Shown here one piece after another: positions 26,978-34,960 of a stretch of 64,000 bases of DNA (its first letter is position 1; the number at the start of each line of letters is the position of its first letter). This DNA is from Paenibacillus cellulosilyticus (GTDB taxonomy: Bacteria > Bacillota > Bacilli > Paenibacillales > Paenibacillaceae): assembly GCF_003182255.1 (NCBI RefSeq), contig NZ_QGTQ01000021.1:1-64000 (forward strand). The letters run 5' to 3'. Made by a program: the position numbers and the translations under genes. The notes below the pieces were generated by a model that saw nothing but the letters and a program-made list of their open reading frames with translations, did not search any database and was not told the DNA's origin.

Positions 26978-27793
26978 TCACCCCATCATGCCGCTATCCG
27001 TACTATCGTTCATGCTGCCGTCTCTGCCTTGCGATGGAGCGCCAAGCTCAGCCGTATCCGCCGAGTTGTACACATATACGCCTTCCGTCGCCATTCGCGT
27101 GCCCGCCTGCAGCATCGCAGCTGCAACGGCATCACCGCTAATCGGCCGATATCGCTTCAGTGCACCGAGCATTAATGGACGAATCGCAAGCGCAGCCCAA
27201 GAGCCCAGCAGCTCTCCGAACCGTACCTCCTGCCGTTTGCCCAGCAGCAGAGACGGACGGAACAAGTGAAGCTCCGGCAGCTTCAGCTCTGCCAGCTCCT
27301 CCTCGAGCTCCCCTTTCACTCTGCTATAGAAAAATGGTGAAGTCGTCGAAGCGCCCATTGCGGTGACCGCTACATACTTACGAGCCTGCCGTGCCTTCGC
27401 CCATTCACCGAGCACCAGTGGATAGTCGAGATCGACCTTTCGGAACGCTTCCTTCGTCTTCGCCTTCCTAATCGTCGTGCCAAGCGAACAATAGACAACA
27501 TCTGCCTCAACGTCGGACAACGCCTCGTACATACGATCGAAATCAGCGACGATAACCCGCAGCTTGCTTGCATGCACGCCTGCTGCGGCAACGACACGCC
27601 CCGATGCGCCGTCGAGCGGGCGACGCGCCAATACCGTTAAGCTGATGCAGGAAGGCTGCGCTAGCAGCCTTCTGAGCAGCGCACTTCCAACAAGGCCAGT
27701 GGCACCAACTAACAGCGCCCGATACTCCATTGCAGGAGCGGACCGCGATTGGTTCCGTTCCACGTGCCGATCCCCATCCTTCATAAGCCGCAT
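26978..27793 (-). CDS. NAD(P)-binding SDR-like protein (HTATIP2-like)
   Basis: A 271-residue Rossmann-fold protein. The dinucleotide-binding loop ALLVGATGLVGSALLRRLL lies near residue 26. Then come VYCSLGTTIRKAKTKEAFRK and YVAVTAMGASTTSPFFYSRV (with the Y-x-x-x-K-like SRVKGELEE), as in atypical short-chain dehydrogenases of the NmrA/HTATIP2 group. The start is uncertain: Met22 begins the fold, but no site has a strong ribosome binding sequence. It lies 6 bp upstream of rluF, a likely operon. Substrate unknown. Confidence 0.75.
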   Translation of the reverse strand: MRLMKDGDRHVERNQSRSAPAMEYRALLVGATGLVGSALLRRLLAQPSCISLTVLARRPLDGASGRVVAAAGVHASKLRVIVADFDRMYEALSDVEADVVYCSLGTTIRKAKTKEAFRKVDLDYPLVLGEWAKARQARKYVAVTAMGASTTSPFFYSRVKGELEEELAELKLPELHLFRPSLLLGKRQEVRFGELLGSWAALAIRPLMLGALKRYRPISGDAVAAAMLQAGTRMATEGVYVYNSADTAELGAPSQGRDGSMNDSTDSGMMG

Positions 27794-27868
27794 TCAAGCA
27801 AATCGTTCTGTATCGTCTATTGTACCTGATTTCGGCTCGTCAATCGAGACTCGCTTACGAGACAGCGA

Positions 27869-29701
27869 TCAGGAAATATGCTTCATCGTTTCCATCATGC
27901 CGTGTTCCTGCTGCAGCTCCGATACAGAATCACCGCATGGCAGTGTGATCGCAGCTGTCGTACCGACGTCGATCTGGCTTTTGAATTCGAGTGTACCTCG
28001 ATGGCTCTGAATAATGCGCTGGCTGACCATAATACCAAGGCCTGTACCGGATTCCTTACCCGTCACGAACGGGTCGCCTAGCTTGCGAATCATATCCTCG
28101 GAAATGCCGCAGCCTTCGTCGGTAATTGTAATAGTCGCTTCACCATTCTCCCCCCTGCCGCCTATGATACTGATTGTCCCGCCTCGCGGCATGGATTCCA
28201 TTGCATTTTTCAATAAGTTGATGAACACCTGCTTTAGTTGATTTTCTTCACACAAAATGTAACACGGCGTGTCCGGGCACTCGTACTTGAACACGATGCC
28301 GTGCAGATGCGCCTCGCTGTCAAGCAGCGACAGAACATCGCCCATAATGTAACGAATATCTTTAACCTCAAACTTTGTTGCCTGCGGTTTCGCAAGAATA
28401 AGAAACTCCCCAACGATCAGGTTGATTCGATCCAGCTCTGCCATCATCATTTCGACATGATTAATGTTCAGCTTGTTCGTCTGCCGCTGCAGCTGCAGAA
28501 AGCCCTTCAGCGTCGTCAACGGATTGCGAATCTCATGCGCTACGCCAGCTGCAAGCTGGCCAACCGTTGTCAGCTTCTCCGATTGCCGCAGCAGATCCTC
28601 CATTTTGTTCCGCCCCGTCATATCTCTCGTAATGCTCGCGATAGCACGAACCGTTCCAGCAGCATCACGAATCGGCGAGGTCGTCACACTGACCGCAAGC
28701 CATTCACCGCTCTTGGTTACGCGTGTTGACTCCATCGGCGGCAGCACTTTGCCAGCCTTCACCGCCTCCATCGCCTTCTGCTCCTCCTGCTGCCACTGCG
28801 ACGGCACGAGCGGCAGATTAAACCCGACAGCCTCTGACTCCTTGTACCCAAACATCTGGGTGAACGCATGGTTGACCGACAAGATACGTCCGTTCAGGTC
28901 GACGACATGAATCGCATCGGTCGTATGATTAATGAATGATTCCAGGTGGTCCTTCATCGCTCGATTTTCTTCAAAAGCAAGCCGCAGCTTATTCATATAA
29001 ACACTGATGTTTTTGGACATATTATTCATCTGTAGGGATAGCTGACCGAACTCGTCATGGCCTTTGACCGGGATCATATCATCGAACTGCGCGTTCGATA
29101 GCTTCCCGATCTTCCAAACGATCGTATCCAATGGTCGGAAAATGCGCCCAAGCAGCAAATACGCAATGAGTGTCATTACGACCAGCAAAATAGCAGAAAG
29201 CATAATTTGCTCTGTCATCTGCTTGCGCATAAGTATATCGGCATTCTTAAGGCTCATTACGGTTCGCACGACAACAGGTTCATCACGATCCAACAGCTTA
29301 TAGAATACCATTGCATGCGTCCCATCATTGAGGCGAACATCTTTGATCTTTTCCTTGTTATCCACCATGTTGCGGATGATGTCCAATTCACCGCTGCCCC
29401 GGTATAGCCTATAGGCTCCGTCCACAAGCACGGGCTGGCTGTCGATTATTCGAAAAGCACTCATCTCCACAACTTCATTCACAACGAGACTGTGCGGGGT
29501 CCCCACCGAGTCTATGTAATTATGCATGGCTTCATCATTAGCCAACCTCGCTGACACATCTCTAAGATAATGCGAGGCTTCTTCCTTCAAATTATAACTA
29601 GATGTCATCCGAAGATGAACCAAATGTGCAGCAAGAAGGACGAATATAATACCGGCAATGATTAGCGTCAGTTTCTGCTTGACCGACACAGTGCGACACA
29701 T
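27869..29701 (-). CDS. Membrane sensor histidine kinase with PAS domain, sporulation-kinase type
   Basis: A 610-residue kinase. Two membrane helices (about residues 10-28 and 168-186) flank an extracytoplasmic sensor. A HAMP linker (LLGRIFRPLDTIVWKIGKLS) follows. Next is a PAS domain (FINHTTDAIHVVDLNGRILS), then an H-box AAGVAHEIRNPLTTLKGFLQ (phosphorylated His) and HATPase boxes QLKQVFINLLKNAMESMPRG, ITDEGCGI and GTGLGIMVSQRII. The H-box is the form seen in KinA-KinE kinases, which feed the Spo0 phosphorelay. No response regulator is adjacent, also typical of those kinases. The Spo0E-like gene 1 kb away fits this pathway. The signal is unknown. Confidence 0.88.
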   Translation of the reverse strand: MCRTVSVKQKLTLIIAGIIFVLLAAHLVHLRMTSSYNLKEEASHYLRDVSARLANDEAMHNYIDSVGTPHSLVVNEVVEMSAFRIIDSQPVLVDGAYRLYRGSGELDIIRNMVDNKEKIKDVRLNDGTHAMVFYKLLDRDEPVVVRTVMSLKNADILMRKQMTEQIMLSAILLVVMTLIAYLLLGRIFRPLDTIVWKIGKLSNAQFDDMIPVKGHDEFGQLSLQMNNMSKNISVYMNKLRLAFEENRAMKDHLESFINHTTDAIHVVDLNGRILSVNHAFTQMFGYKESEAVGFNLPLVPSQWQQEEQKAMEAVKAGKVLPPMESTRVTKSGEWLAVSVTTSPIRDAAGTVRAIASITRDMTGRNKMEDLLRQSEKLTTVGQLAAGVAHEIRNPLTTLKGFLQLQRQTNKLNINHVEMMMAELDRINLIVGEFLILAKPQATKFEVKDIRYIMGDVLSLLDSEAHLHGIVFKYECPDTPCYILCEENQLKQVFINLLKNAMESMPRGGTISIIGGRGENGEATITITDEGCGISEDMIRKLGDPFVTGKESGTGLGIMVSQRIIQSHRGTLEFKSQIDVGTTAAITLPCGDSVSELQQEHGMMETMKHIS

Positions 29702-29837
29702 CCTTTATTTTCGGTTTTTCGCTCATTTTCGATATAATTCTCTGTATTTGCATCATACCATATTTTCCATCAAATGAAAGTAACTAGGCCAACGGAGCTT
29801 TTCATAAACTTCATATCTCTATTTATCCTCAAACCAG

Positions 29838-29981
29838 TGTGCATGAAATGTGTAGAAATGGGCCATTACTCACATTTTACGCACATTATCCACATAGTTA
29901 CCCACAATTACACACAAGCTGTGGATGAATAAGTGGACAACTCGACCGATTTATTCCCAGTTATCCACATAACTATGCACA
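29838..29981. promoter_or_regulatory. Cluster of DnaA-box-like sites
   Basis: Two perfect consensus boxes TTATCCACA (29886-29894, 29961-29969) sit among several one-mismatch versions: TTACGCACA (29877), TTACCCACA (29898), TTATTCCCA (29951), CTATGCACA (29973), and reverse-strand TCATCCACA (29920-29928) and TCATGCACA (29838-29846). A two-mismatch TTACACACA is at 29908. Most are spaced 9-12 bp apart. The 400-bp gap between the kinase and tadA holds no gene. No dnaA or dnaN is near, so this is a DnaA-binding region rather than evidence for oriC. Confidence 0.6.
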
Positions 29982-30107
29982 TGGTGTTAACAACGAATGT
30001 TTGTTCGTGGCATAATTCGATTTTGTTCGACATATGAACGGCGTCGAAATGTGTTTAACTCGTCAGTCCATCTAATTCGGGTTACAATATAGGCGAGGTG
30101 AACCATA

Positions 30108-30608
30108 GTGGATGTGAATAATTCCGGGCAACGGTTTGAGAGAGAAGATGATCGGCGCTGGATGGCCGAAGCGATAGAGGAAGCACGTAAAGCAGAGGCG
30201 ATAGGGGAAGTGCCGATTGGCGCAGTCATTGTACGAAATGGCGAGGTTATTGGACGCGGCTATAATCTGCGGGAGACTGGGCATGATGCAACAGCCCATG
30301 CGGAGATGATTGCGATTCGGGAGGCAAGTCAGCATATCGAAGCTTGGCGTCTGCTAGACTGCACATTGTACGTAACGCTTGAGCCATGCCCGATGTGTGC
30401 AGGTGCGATTGTACAATCGCGTGTGAAACGGGTTGTCTACGGGACACATGATCCGAAGGCAGGTTGTGCGGGGACGCTGATGAATCTATTGCAAGAGCCC
30501 CGTTTCAATCACGAAACGGAGCTCACTAGCGGGCTTATGCAAGAGGAATGCGCTGACTTGCTAACAACATTCTTCAGACGACTTCGCAGTAGACGTGAAT
30601 CACGATAG
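30108..30608 (+). CDS. tadA: tRNA-specific adenosine deaminase TadA
   Basis: A 166-residue zinc-dependent deaminase that converts A34 to inosine in tRNA-Arg(ACG). It carries the zinc and proton-shuttle motif ATAHAEMIAIREA (His and Glu) and the paired cysteines LEPCPMCAGAIVQSRVKRVV, followed by GAGGTLMN-like GCAGTLMNLL. It starts at GTG behind GAGGTG. In B. subtilis the gene lies beside the SRP RNA and dnaX; here neither follows and the gene points the other way from serS, so the region has been rearranged. Confidence 0.94.
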   Translation: MDVNNSGQRFEREDDRRWMAEAIEEARKAEAIGEVPIGAVIVRNGEVIGRGYNLRETGHDATAHAEMIAIREASQHIEAWRLLDCTLYVTLEPCPMCAGAIVQSRVKRVVYGTHDPKAGCAGTLMNLLQEPRFNHETELTSGLMQEECADLLTTFFRRLRSRRESR

Positions 30609-30617
30609 CCTTAGCTA

Positions 30618-30812
30618 TCAAATGGAGTTGCGCGGCTCGACCGCGCAGGATCTCCCTTGCATATGCAGCTGCTGCAAAACAAGAATGATACGATCCGCTT
30701 CCTCACTGACAGCAAGTACATCCGGGTCCGTCAAATTCCCCCGCTCTTCAGCCATTTCATTAAGCTTCAGACGGAGCGCTTGAAGTTGGGTGAGCAGTTC
30801 ATTCTTATTCAT
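30618..30812 (-). CDS. Spo0E-like aspartyl-phosphate phosphatase
   Basis: A 64-residue protein forming a two-helix hairpin, as in the Spo0E/YisI/YnzD family that dephosphorylates Spo0A~P. The signature S-x-x-x-D appears in LAVSEEADRIILVLQQL, and the N-terminal helix is KNELLTQLQALRLKLNEMA. Its stop lies 10 bp from that of converging tadA. A perfect Spo0A box lies about 130 bp upstream, suggesting feedback control of sporulation. Confidence 0.75.
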   Translation of the reverse strand: MNKNELLTQLQALRLKLNEMAEERGNLTDPDVLAVSEEADRIILVLQQLHMQGRSCAVEPRNSI

Positions 30813-30938
30813 GACACACGCTCTAGGCTCGCTCCTATCGTTCCGACCACGATGGTGTTAGTATCTAACTCATTATAACCAAGGTTATACGGTTCGTGTG
30901 TTGGAATGTGTCGAATAATTTGGGAAAAACCCTCATAT

Positions 30939-30949
30939 TTTTCGACAAA
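30939..30949 (-). promoter_or_regulatory. Spo0A box upstream of the Spo0E-like gene
   Basis: The reverse strand reads TTTGTCGAAAA, a full match to the 0A-box consensus TTTGTCRAAAA. A second core TGTCGAA occurs about 30 bp away on the + strand (30908-30914). Confidence 0.55.
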
Positions 30950-30985
30950 TGTATGCTAGGAATAGGACTATTCACCCTTTCTGCA

Positions 30986-32245
30986 TTAGCGCCCCCGAAA
31001 ACGTCTGAAAAACAGAACCCCTGCGACCAATATGCCAATTAGTGCAAGCAGTATCCAAGTACCCACCTGTGTAAAATCGAACGTCCATCCCAATCCCGTC
31101 GTTTTTCTCACGACAATACGAGAATTAAACAGTGGAACAAGTGCAATAAGAACAATGGGGCCAAACAGCGTAAGCCATGCGGATGGTTTGGCAAAGTTCA
31201 TCGTCCATCCCAGCCCCGACCGCTTCTCGATGAATATAGCCGGGTCTTCCGGATTCCAGTACAAAGTGCCCAGCTTCCAATGTCGGTCCTGGTCACGGCT
31301 GAGTCGGTCGAACTGGCTGCGTTCACGGTTCATCCGGAACAAACGTACCATCCAAATACCAGCCACTAGAAGCGGCAGCATGCTAATGATCACCATACTG
31401 CCTTCTAACTTGCGTTCGTACAAGGATATGGCTTGTGTCCAGCCCATCATCATGACGAGCAGGAAGCTGAATACCAGAATGAAAAGCGATGTGCTGCGAC
31501 GATATTTCCGCTCTGCCTGCGCCGATTGCTCGGGTTTGTTCGGATCGAGTGAAGCACGGCTCCACCGGATCGACCAATTCACCAGCACCATGATCGCTGT
31601 CATCACCAATTGAACAACGTTCAGCGAAAGCACGACTCCCCAAGATTTCGGGCTGGAATCCGTCACCGTTCCATCCCAATCGAAGTGTGTGGGGATCGTG
31701 TCCGGCAGCGAATCGTAGGATCGTACAGCGATAAACACACAAGCGGCGATAATGATCAGATGCGGCAGGAACCAGATCAGACCGTAAGTTACGGGGCCAT
31801 TATGGAACGACAGCTGCGCCGCGGCAAAACGGTTGTTCATCTTCTTCTGCCAGCCCTCTTGTTCCTTCAGCGCCAGCATTCGGTGATGATACCAGACGAA
31901 CATACCAGAGCCGATTAGCAGCAGGACAAGCGTCGCTCCAACACCGAGGAGCGATTGTGCGTCTTCGATATGATTTGCGCCTGTGGATAAATCATTGGAG
32001 CTGGTACTGTCGATCACACCGGTGCCGTGCAGCAGCACGACAAGGAGAGCCACAACCACAGCAGCGATCGATATTCCCATTGCATACGACTTACGAAGCG
32101 CCCGAATGGCCGGATGCTGCCGCTCCTCCGTTGGAACGGATACGCCGAATGGCGTCCGCAGAGAAGCATAAGGCGTTGCTCCCAACGCGACAACGACGAG
32201 CAGGAATGGAACAAGAGTAACAATCCATTGCGTCATATTGTTCAT
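30986..32245 (-). CDS. DUF1648/DUF5808 multi-pass membrane protein
   Basis: A 419-residue integral membrane protein. It has about eight hydrophobic segments, a DUF1648 motif (YDSLPDTIPTHFDWDGTVTD) and DUF5808-type stretches (KLGTLYWNPEDPAIFIEKRS and GLGWTMNFAKP, echoed by GLGWTFDFTQVG). Proteins of this kind are regularly coded with YtrA-type GntR regulators and are implicated in cell-envelope stress or SdpI-like immunity. Its start overlaps the GntR stop by 4 bp (ATGA), so expression is coupled. Confidence 0.8.
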   Translation of the reverse strand: MNNMTQWIVTLVPFLLVVVALGATPYASLRTPFGVSVPTEERQHPAIRALRKSYAMGISIAAVVVALLVVLLHGTGVIDSTSSNDLSTGANHIEDAQSLLGVGATLVLLLIGSGMFVWYHHRMLALKEQEGWQKKMNNRFAAAQLSFHNGPVTYGLIWFLPHLIIIAACVFIAVRSYDSLPDTIPTHFDWDGTVTDSSPKSWGVVLSLNVVQLVMTAIMVLVNWSIRWSRASLDPNKPEQSAQAERKYRRSTSLFILVFSFLLVMMMGWTQAISLYERKLEGSMVIISMLPLLVAGIWMVRLFRMNRERSQFDRLSRDQDRHWKLGTLYWNPEDPAIFIEKRSGLGWTMNFAKPSAWLTLFGPIVLIALVPLFNSRIVVRKTTGLGWTFDFTQVGTWILLALIGILVAGVLFFRRFRGR

Positions 32246-32646
32246 GAAAGTTGACTCCCTTCACGCTTGGCTTTCAATTGCTCAAAGGAGGCGCGGCTGA
32301 TAGCCAGCCAATCCTCTAACGACATCCCCCGGCCAAGTGACTCTGCCGCCATCGGCCTGAGCTGCTCCGCTAATCGTTCCCTATACGCGTCATCTGCAGG
32401 CGGCATGCCGCCCGACTGCACGACGGCTCCCTTTTGCCGATGAATCTGGACGAACCCGCTATCCTTCAATATCGTATAGGCTTTGTTAACTGTGTGCAGA
32501 TTAATCCCAAGATCGGCTGCAAGCGACCGGACGGATGGCAGCGCCTCTCCCGGCTTAAGCTCCCCCGTCGCGATCCCTTCCATGATCTGATTCGTAAGCT
32601 GTGTATAGATCGGTACGTCCGACTCCAGATCGATCCGAACAAACAT
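32242..32646 (-). CDS. GntR-family regulator, YtrA subfamily
   Basis: A 134-residue short GntR protein. The winged helix-turn-helix is PIYTQLTNQIMEGIATGELK, then GEALPSVRSLAADLGINLHT and VNKAYTILKDSGF. It has only a short C-terminal dimer helix, as in YtrA-type repressors of membrane-protein and ABC operons. AAGGAG precedes the ATG. It is the first gene of a two-gene operon with the DUF1648 protein and probably represses it. Confidence 0.9.
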   Translation of the reverse strand: MFVRIDLESDVPIYTQLTNQIMEGIATGELKPGEALPSVRSLAADLGINLHTVNKAYTILKDSGFVQIHRQKGAVVQSGGMPPADDAYRERLAEQLRPMAAESLGRGMSLEDWLAISRASFEQLKAKREGSQLS

Positions 32647-32804
32647 AGGCGGACATCTCCTTGTTGTATTATTTATTGTATGTGTTATATATCTAATATA
32701 ACAGTTGGGTGTAGAGAAGTAAATAGACGCTTATTGACGTCTATTTAGCTGCGACTCTGAAGTTGCGCCATACAGACTCCCCATGGTAAAATATGAATTA
32801 CTGC

Positions 32805-32881
32805 GCGCCCGTAGCTCAGCAGGATAGAGCGACAGTTTCCTAAACTGCAGGTCGTACGTTCGAATCGTATCGGGCGCGCCA
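32805..32881 (+). tRNA. tRNA-Arg (anticodon CCT)
   Basis: A 77-nt cloverleaf with acceptor GCGCCCG/CGGGCGC, D-arm GTAGCTCAGC, anticodon stem CAGTT/AACTG around loop TTCCTAA (anticodon CCT), T-arm with GTTCGAATC, and encoded CCA. It is the attachment site of the island. Its 3' 51 nt are repeated at 46198. Confidence 0.96.
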
Positions 32882-32883
32882 TT
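32831..32883. repeat. Left attachment site (attL)
   Basis: The 53 bp from GACAGTTTCC (anticodon arm) to CGCGCCATT just past the tRNA CCA are identical to 46198-46250. Sequence identity ends on both sides of the repeat. Confidence 0.93.
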
Positions 32884-33021
32884 TACTACAAACCCGCATC
32901 ACTACAACGTTTGCCATAACGTGAATGATGCGATAGGCTTGGCGTAAGGCACACAGTCTATAACGAAATATCGATGGAACTGTCCGCCATTAAGCGGAAA
33001 GTATACAACGTAAATGACGAT

Positions 33022-33052
33022 CTCCTACGGAATAAACGTAGGAGGTTTTTTT
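33022..33052 (+). terminator. Terminator-like hairpin that contains the integrase ribosome binding site
   Basis: CTCCTACG (33022-33029) pairs perfectly with CGTAGGAG (33037-33044), followed by G and seven T. The right arm provides the AGGAGG Shine-Dalgarno for the GTG at 33053. The hairpin would both end tRNA readthrough and hide the integrase ribosome binding site. Confidence 0.75.
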
Positions 33053-34114
33053 GTGTCCAATGATCCGCGTAAAGGTAAACCCTCGGTTAGAGGGAAACGC
33101 AATGCTGCTCCCACTTCGCTGAAGAGTACGATAGGTCTTGATGAAGCTTTCGAGTTATTCTTTAACGCTAAAAAAGCAGAGGGAATCCGAGAAAGTACGT
33201 TAACTAAAGAATACATCCCTAACTGGCGGTATTTCCGCAATTGGCTTTCCACAGCTTATCCACATGCGGGGCTGGTTGACATATCAGCGAGTGTTATTCG
33301 TGAATACGTTAACCGCATTTCCACCAGGTCTAAGTTCGAGGATGCCCCACACCGGCTTCAAGAGAGTATCACGCTCTCTCCCTATACCGTTGCATTACGT
33401 CTTAGAACGTTACGTACGATTTTCAACTTCCTCTCTCGTGAGAACATTATCCCGGATAGTCCGGTAACAACAATTAAGCAGCCACGTTTCGACGAGGAGG
33501 ATAAAGAGACGTTTACTGACGAACAGCTACGTAAGCTACTAGCCGCACCAGATAGAGATACGTTTGCTGGCCTCAGAGATCATACACTCATGTTAGTACT
33601 TGCTGATAGTGGCTTACGAATTCAAGAGGCCCTTCGACTTACGACAGAATACCTTGACGTCAAGGCACGTTGCTTCCATCTCCCCGCCTGGATGAATAAG
33701 AATCGTAAGCCAAGAATTGTTCCGATATCCTCCGAAGTCCTTCGCGAGGTAACCGCTTTACTTACAGAGAACAAAATGCATTTTGATACTGAGTATCTCT
33801 TCATCAGCAATTACGGCGATCCACTCAAAGCCGATCATTTTCGCAAACGTTTGAAGGTTCATGCGAAGACAGCTGGTATAGATAAAGTGTGTAACATACA
33901 CCCTCATGCTTTCCGCGCATACTTCTGTACGAATTTCTTGCTCGGTGGCGGGGATTTATTCAGTTTACAGCGGATTGTGGCACATTCATCGATTGAGACA
34001 ACACGAAGATATATGAGGGTGAATGATGAGAATATCCGTCAGCAACATGCCAACTTCTCACCGATTACTAAATTGGGGATGACACGTATAGGTAGAATTC
34101 GCGGAAAACAATAA
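33053..34114 (+). CDS. Tyrosine recombinase (integrase)
   Basis: A 353-residue integrase. An N-terminal SAM-like core-binding domain (LTKEYIPNWRYFRNWLSTAY) is followed by the catalytic domain. The catalytic Arg lies in LADSGLRIQEALRL, the H-x-x-R box is HPHAFRAYF, and the late His and nucleophile Tyr lie in IVAHSSIETTRRYMRVND. GTG 33053 is the start because GGAGG lies just before it; the frame is open 13 codons further. Its position beside attL and a tRNA fits a tRNA-targeting island integrase. No excisionase was recognised. Confidence 0.92.
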   Translation: MSNDPRKGKPSVRGKRNAAPTSLKSTIGLDEAFELFFNAKKAEGIRESTLTKEYIPNWRYFRNWLSTAYPHAGLVDISASVIREYVNRISTRSKFEDAPHRLQESITLSPYTVALRLRTLRTIFNFLSRENIIPDSPVTTIKQPRFDEEDKETFTDEQLRKLLAAPDRDTFAGLRDHTLMLVLADSGLRIQEALRLTTEYLDVKARCFHLPAWMNKNRKPRIVPISSEVLREVTALLTENKMHFDTEYLFISNYGDPLKADHFRKRLKVHAKTAGIDKVCNIHPHAFRAYFCTNFLLGGGDLFSLQRIVAHSSIETTRRYMRVNDENIRQQHANFSPITKLGMTRIGRIRGKQ

Positions 34115-34210
34115 AACTGCATCAATCTTATTCACTATTATAGTCAGCCGTCTTTGACAAGACTAAACTATCATGCAAAGATAACGTTAGATTCAATAAA
34201 GGAGCCGCCC

Positions 34211-34939
34211 ATGCCCGAACTACAATACGGCAACACCACAATTGAATATACATTGGAGCATAGCTCAGAAGCTCAAGATATCATCATTTCGGTCGATTGG
34301 ATTGATGGCGTTAAAGTTATAGCACCGTTTGCAGTCGACGACGTAAAACTTCAAGAAGTGTTACATAAGAAGTCACCGTGGATCTTGAGCAAATGGTATG
34401 ATTTCGAGGAAATTGCAGCACCGCCTAGCCCCAAAGAATTCGTGAGTGGCGAGAAGTTCCTCTATATCGGCAGATCATATCGACTGAAGCTTGATAAGGT
34501 AAATACAAATATCATGCCTTCTCTCGTTTACCAACAAGGTCGATTTAACGCAACCGCTTCTACCGATCTAACAAGCAAGGAGCTTGCAGACCAGCTTCGA
34601 CCGCATTTTATTAACTGGTACATAGAGCGGGGACAAGCCAAGCTCAACGAGCGGCTAAGTATCTACAGCCCTAGAATGGGTGTGTCCCCTACCAGGTTGC
34701 GGTTAAAGGATCAAAAGATGCGCTGGGGCTCTTGCGCTGCTGATCACAGTATTTACATCAATTGGCGTATCATGATGGCTCCGATGAAGATCATTGATTA
34801 CGTGCTTGTCCATGAGATGGGACACTTGAAATATCCGAACCATTCCGCAGACTTCTGGCAATTCGTACGCTCGGTTCTGCCTGATTATGATGAACGCAAG
34901 GAATGGCTTCGAATCAATGGGCCGTTATTGACTCTTTAA
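34211..34939 (+). CDS. YgjP-like zinc metallopeptidase (DUF45/M48-like)
   Basis: A 242-residue protein with the zinc motif VLVHEMGHLKYPNHSADFW (H-E-x-x-H and a downstream His). It is preceded by RLRLKDQKMRWGSCAADHSI, the family hallmark. AAAGGAG precedes the ATG at 34211, excluding 19 upstream codons. Members of this family are frequently coded beside type I restriction-modification genes, as here, and converge on or follow hsdR. Their role in restriction is not established; regulation by proteolysis is a guess. Confidence 0.85.
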   Translation: MPELQYGNTTIEYTLEHSSEAQDIIISVDWIDGVKVIAPFAVDDVKLQEVLHKKSPWILSKWYDFEEIAAPPSPKEFVSGEKFLYIGRSYRLKLDKVNTNIMPSLVYQQGRFNATASTDLTSKELADQLRPHFINWYIERGQAKLNERLSIYSPRMGVSPTRLRLKDQKMRWGSCAADHSIYINWRIMMAPMKIIDYVLVHEMGHLKYPNHSADFWQFVRSVLPDYDERKEWLRINGPLLTL

Positions 34940-34960
34940 CAGCAAGAAGAGCGGAGGGCA

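Noticed and set aside
29838-29981. Chromosomal origin oriC
   Set aside because: No dnaA, dnaN or rpmH next to it, and the guaB-serS order puts the origin beyond the right edge; kept only as a DnaA-box cluster.
30609-30985. SRP RNA (scr) downstream of tadA
   Set aside because: The conserved GGTCAGGTCCGGAAGGAAGCAG-type region was not found there or elsewhere in the window.
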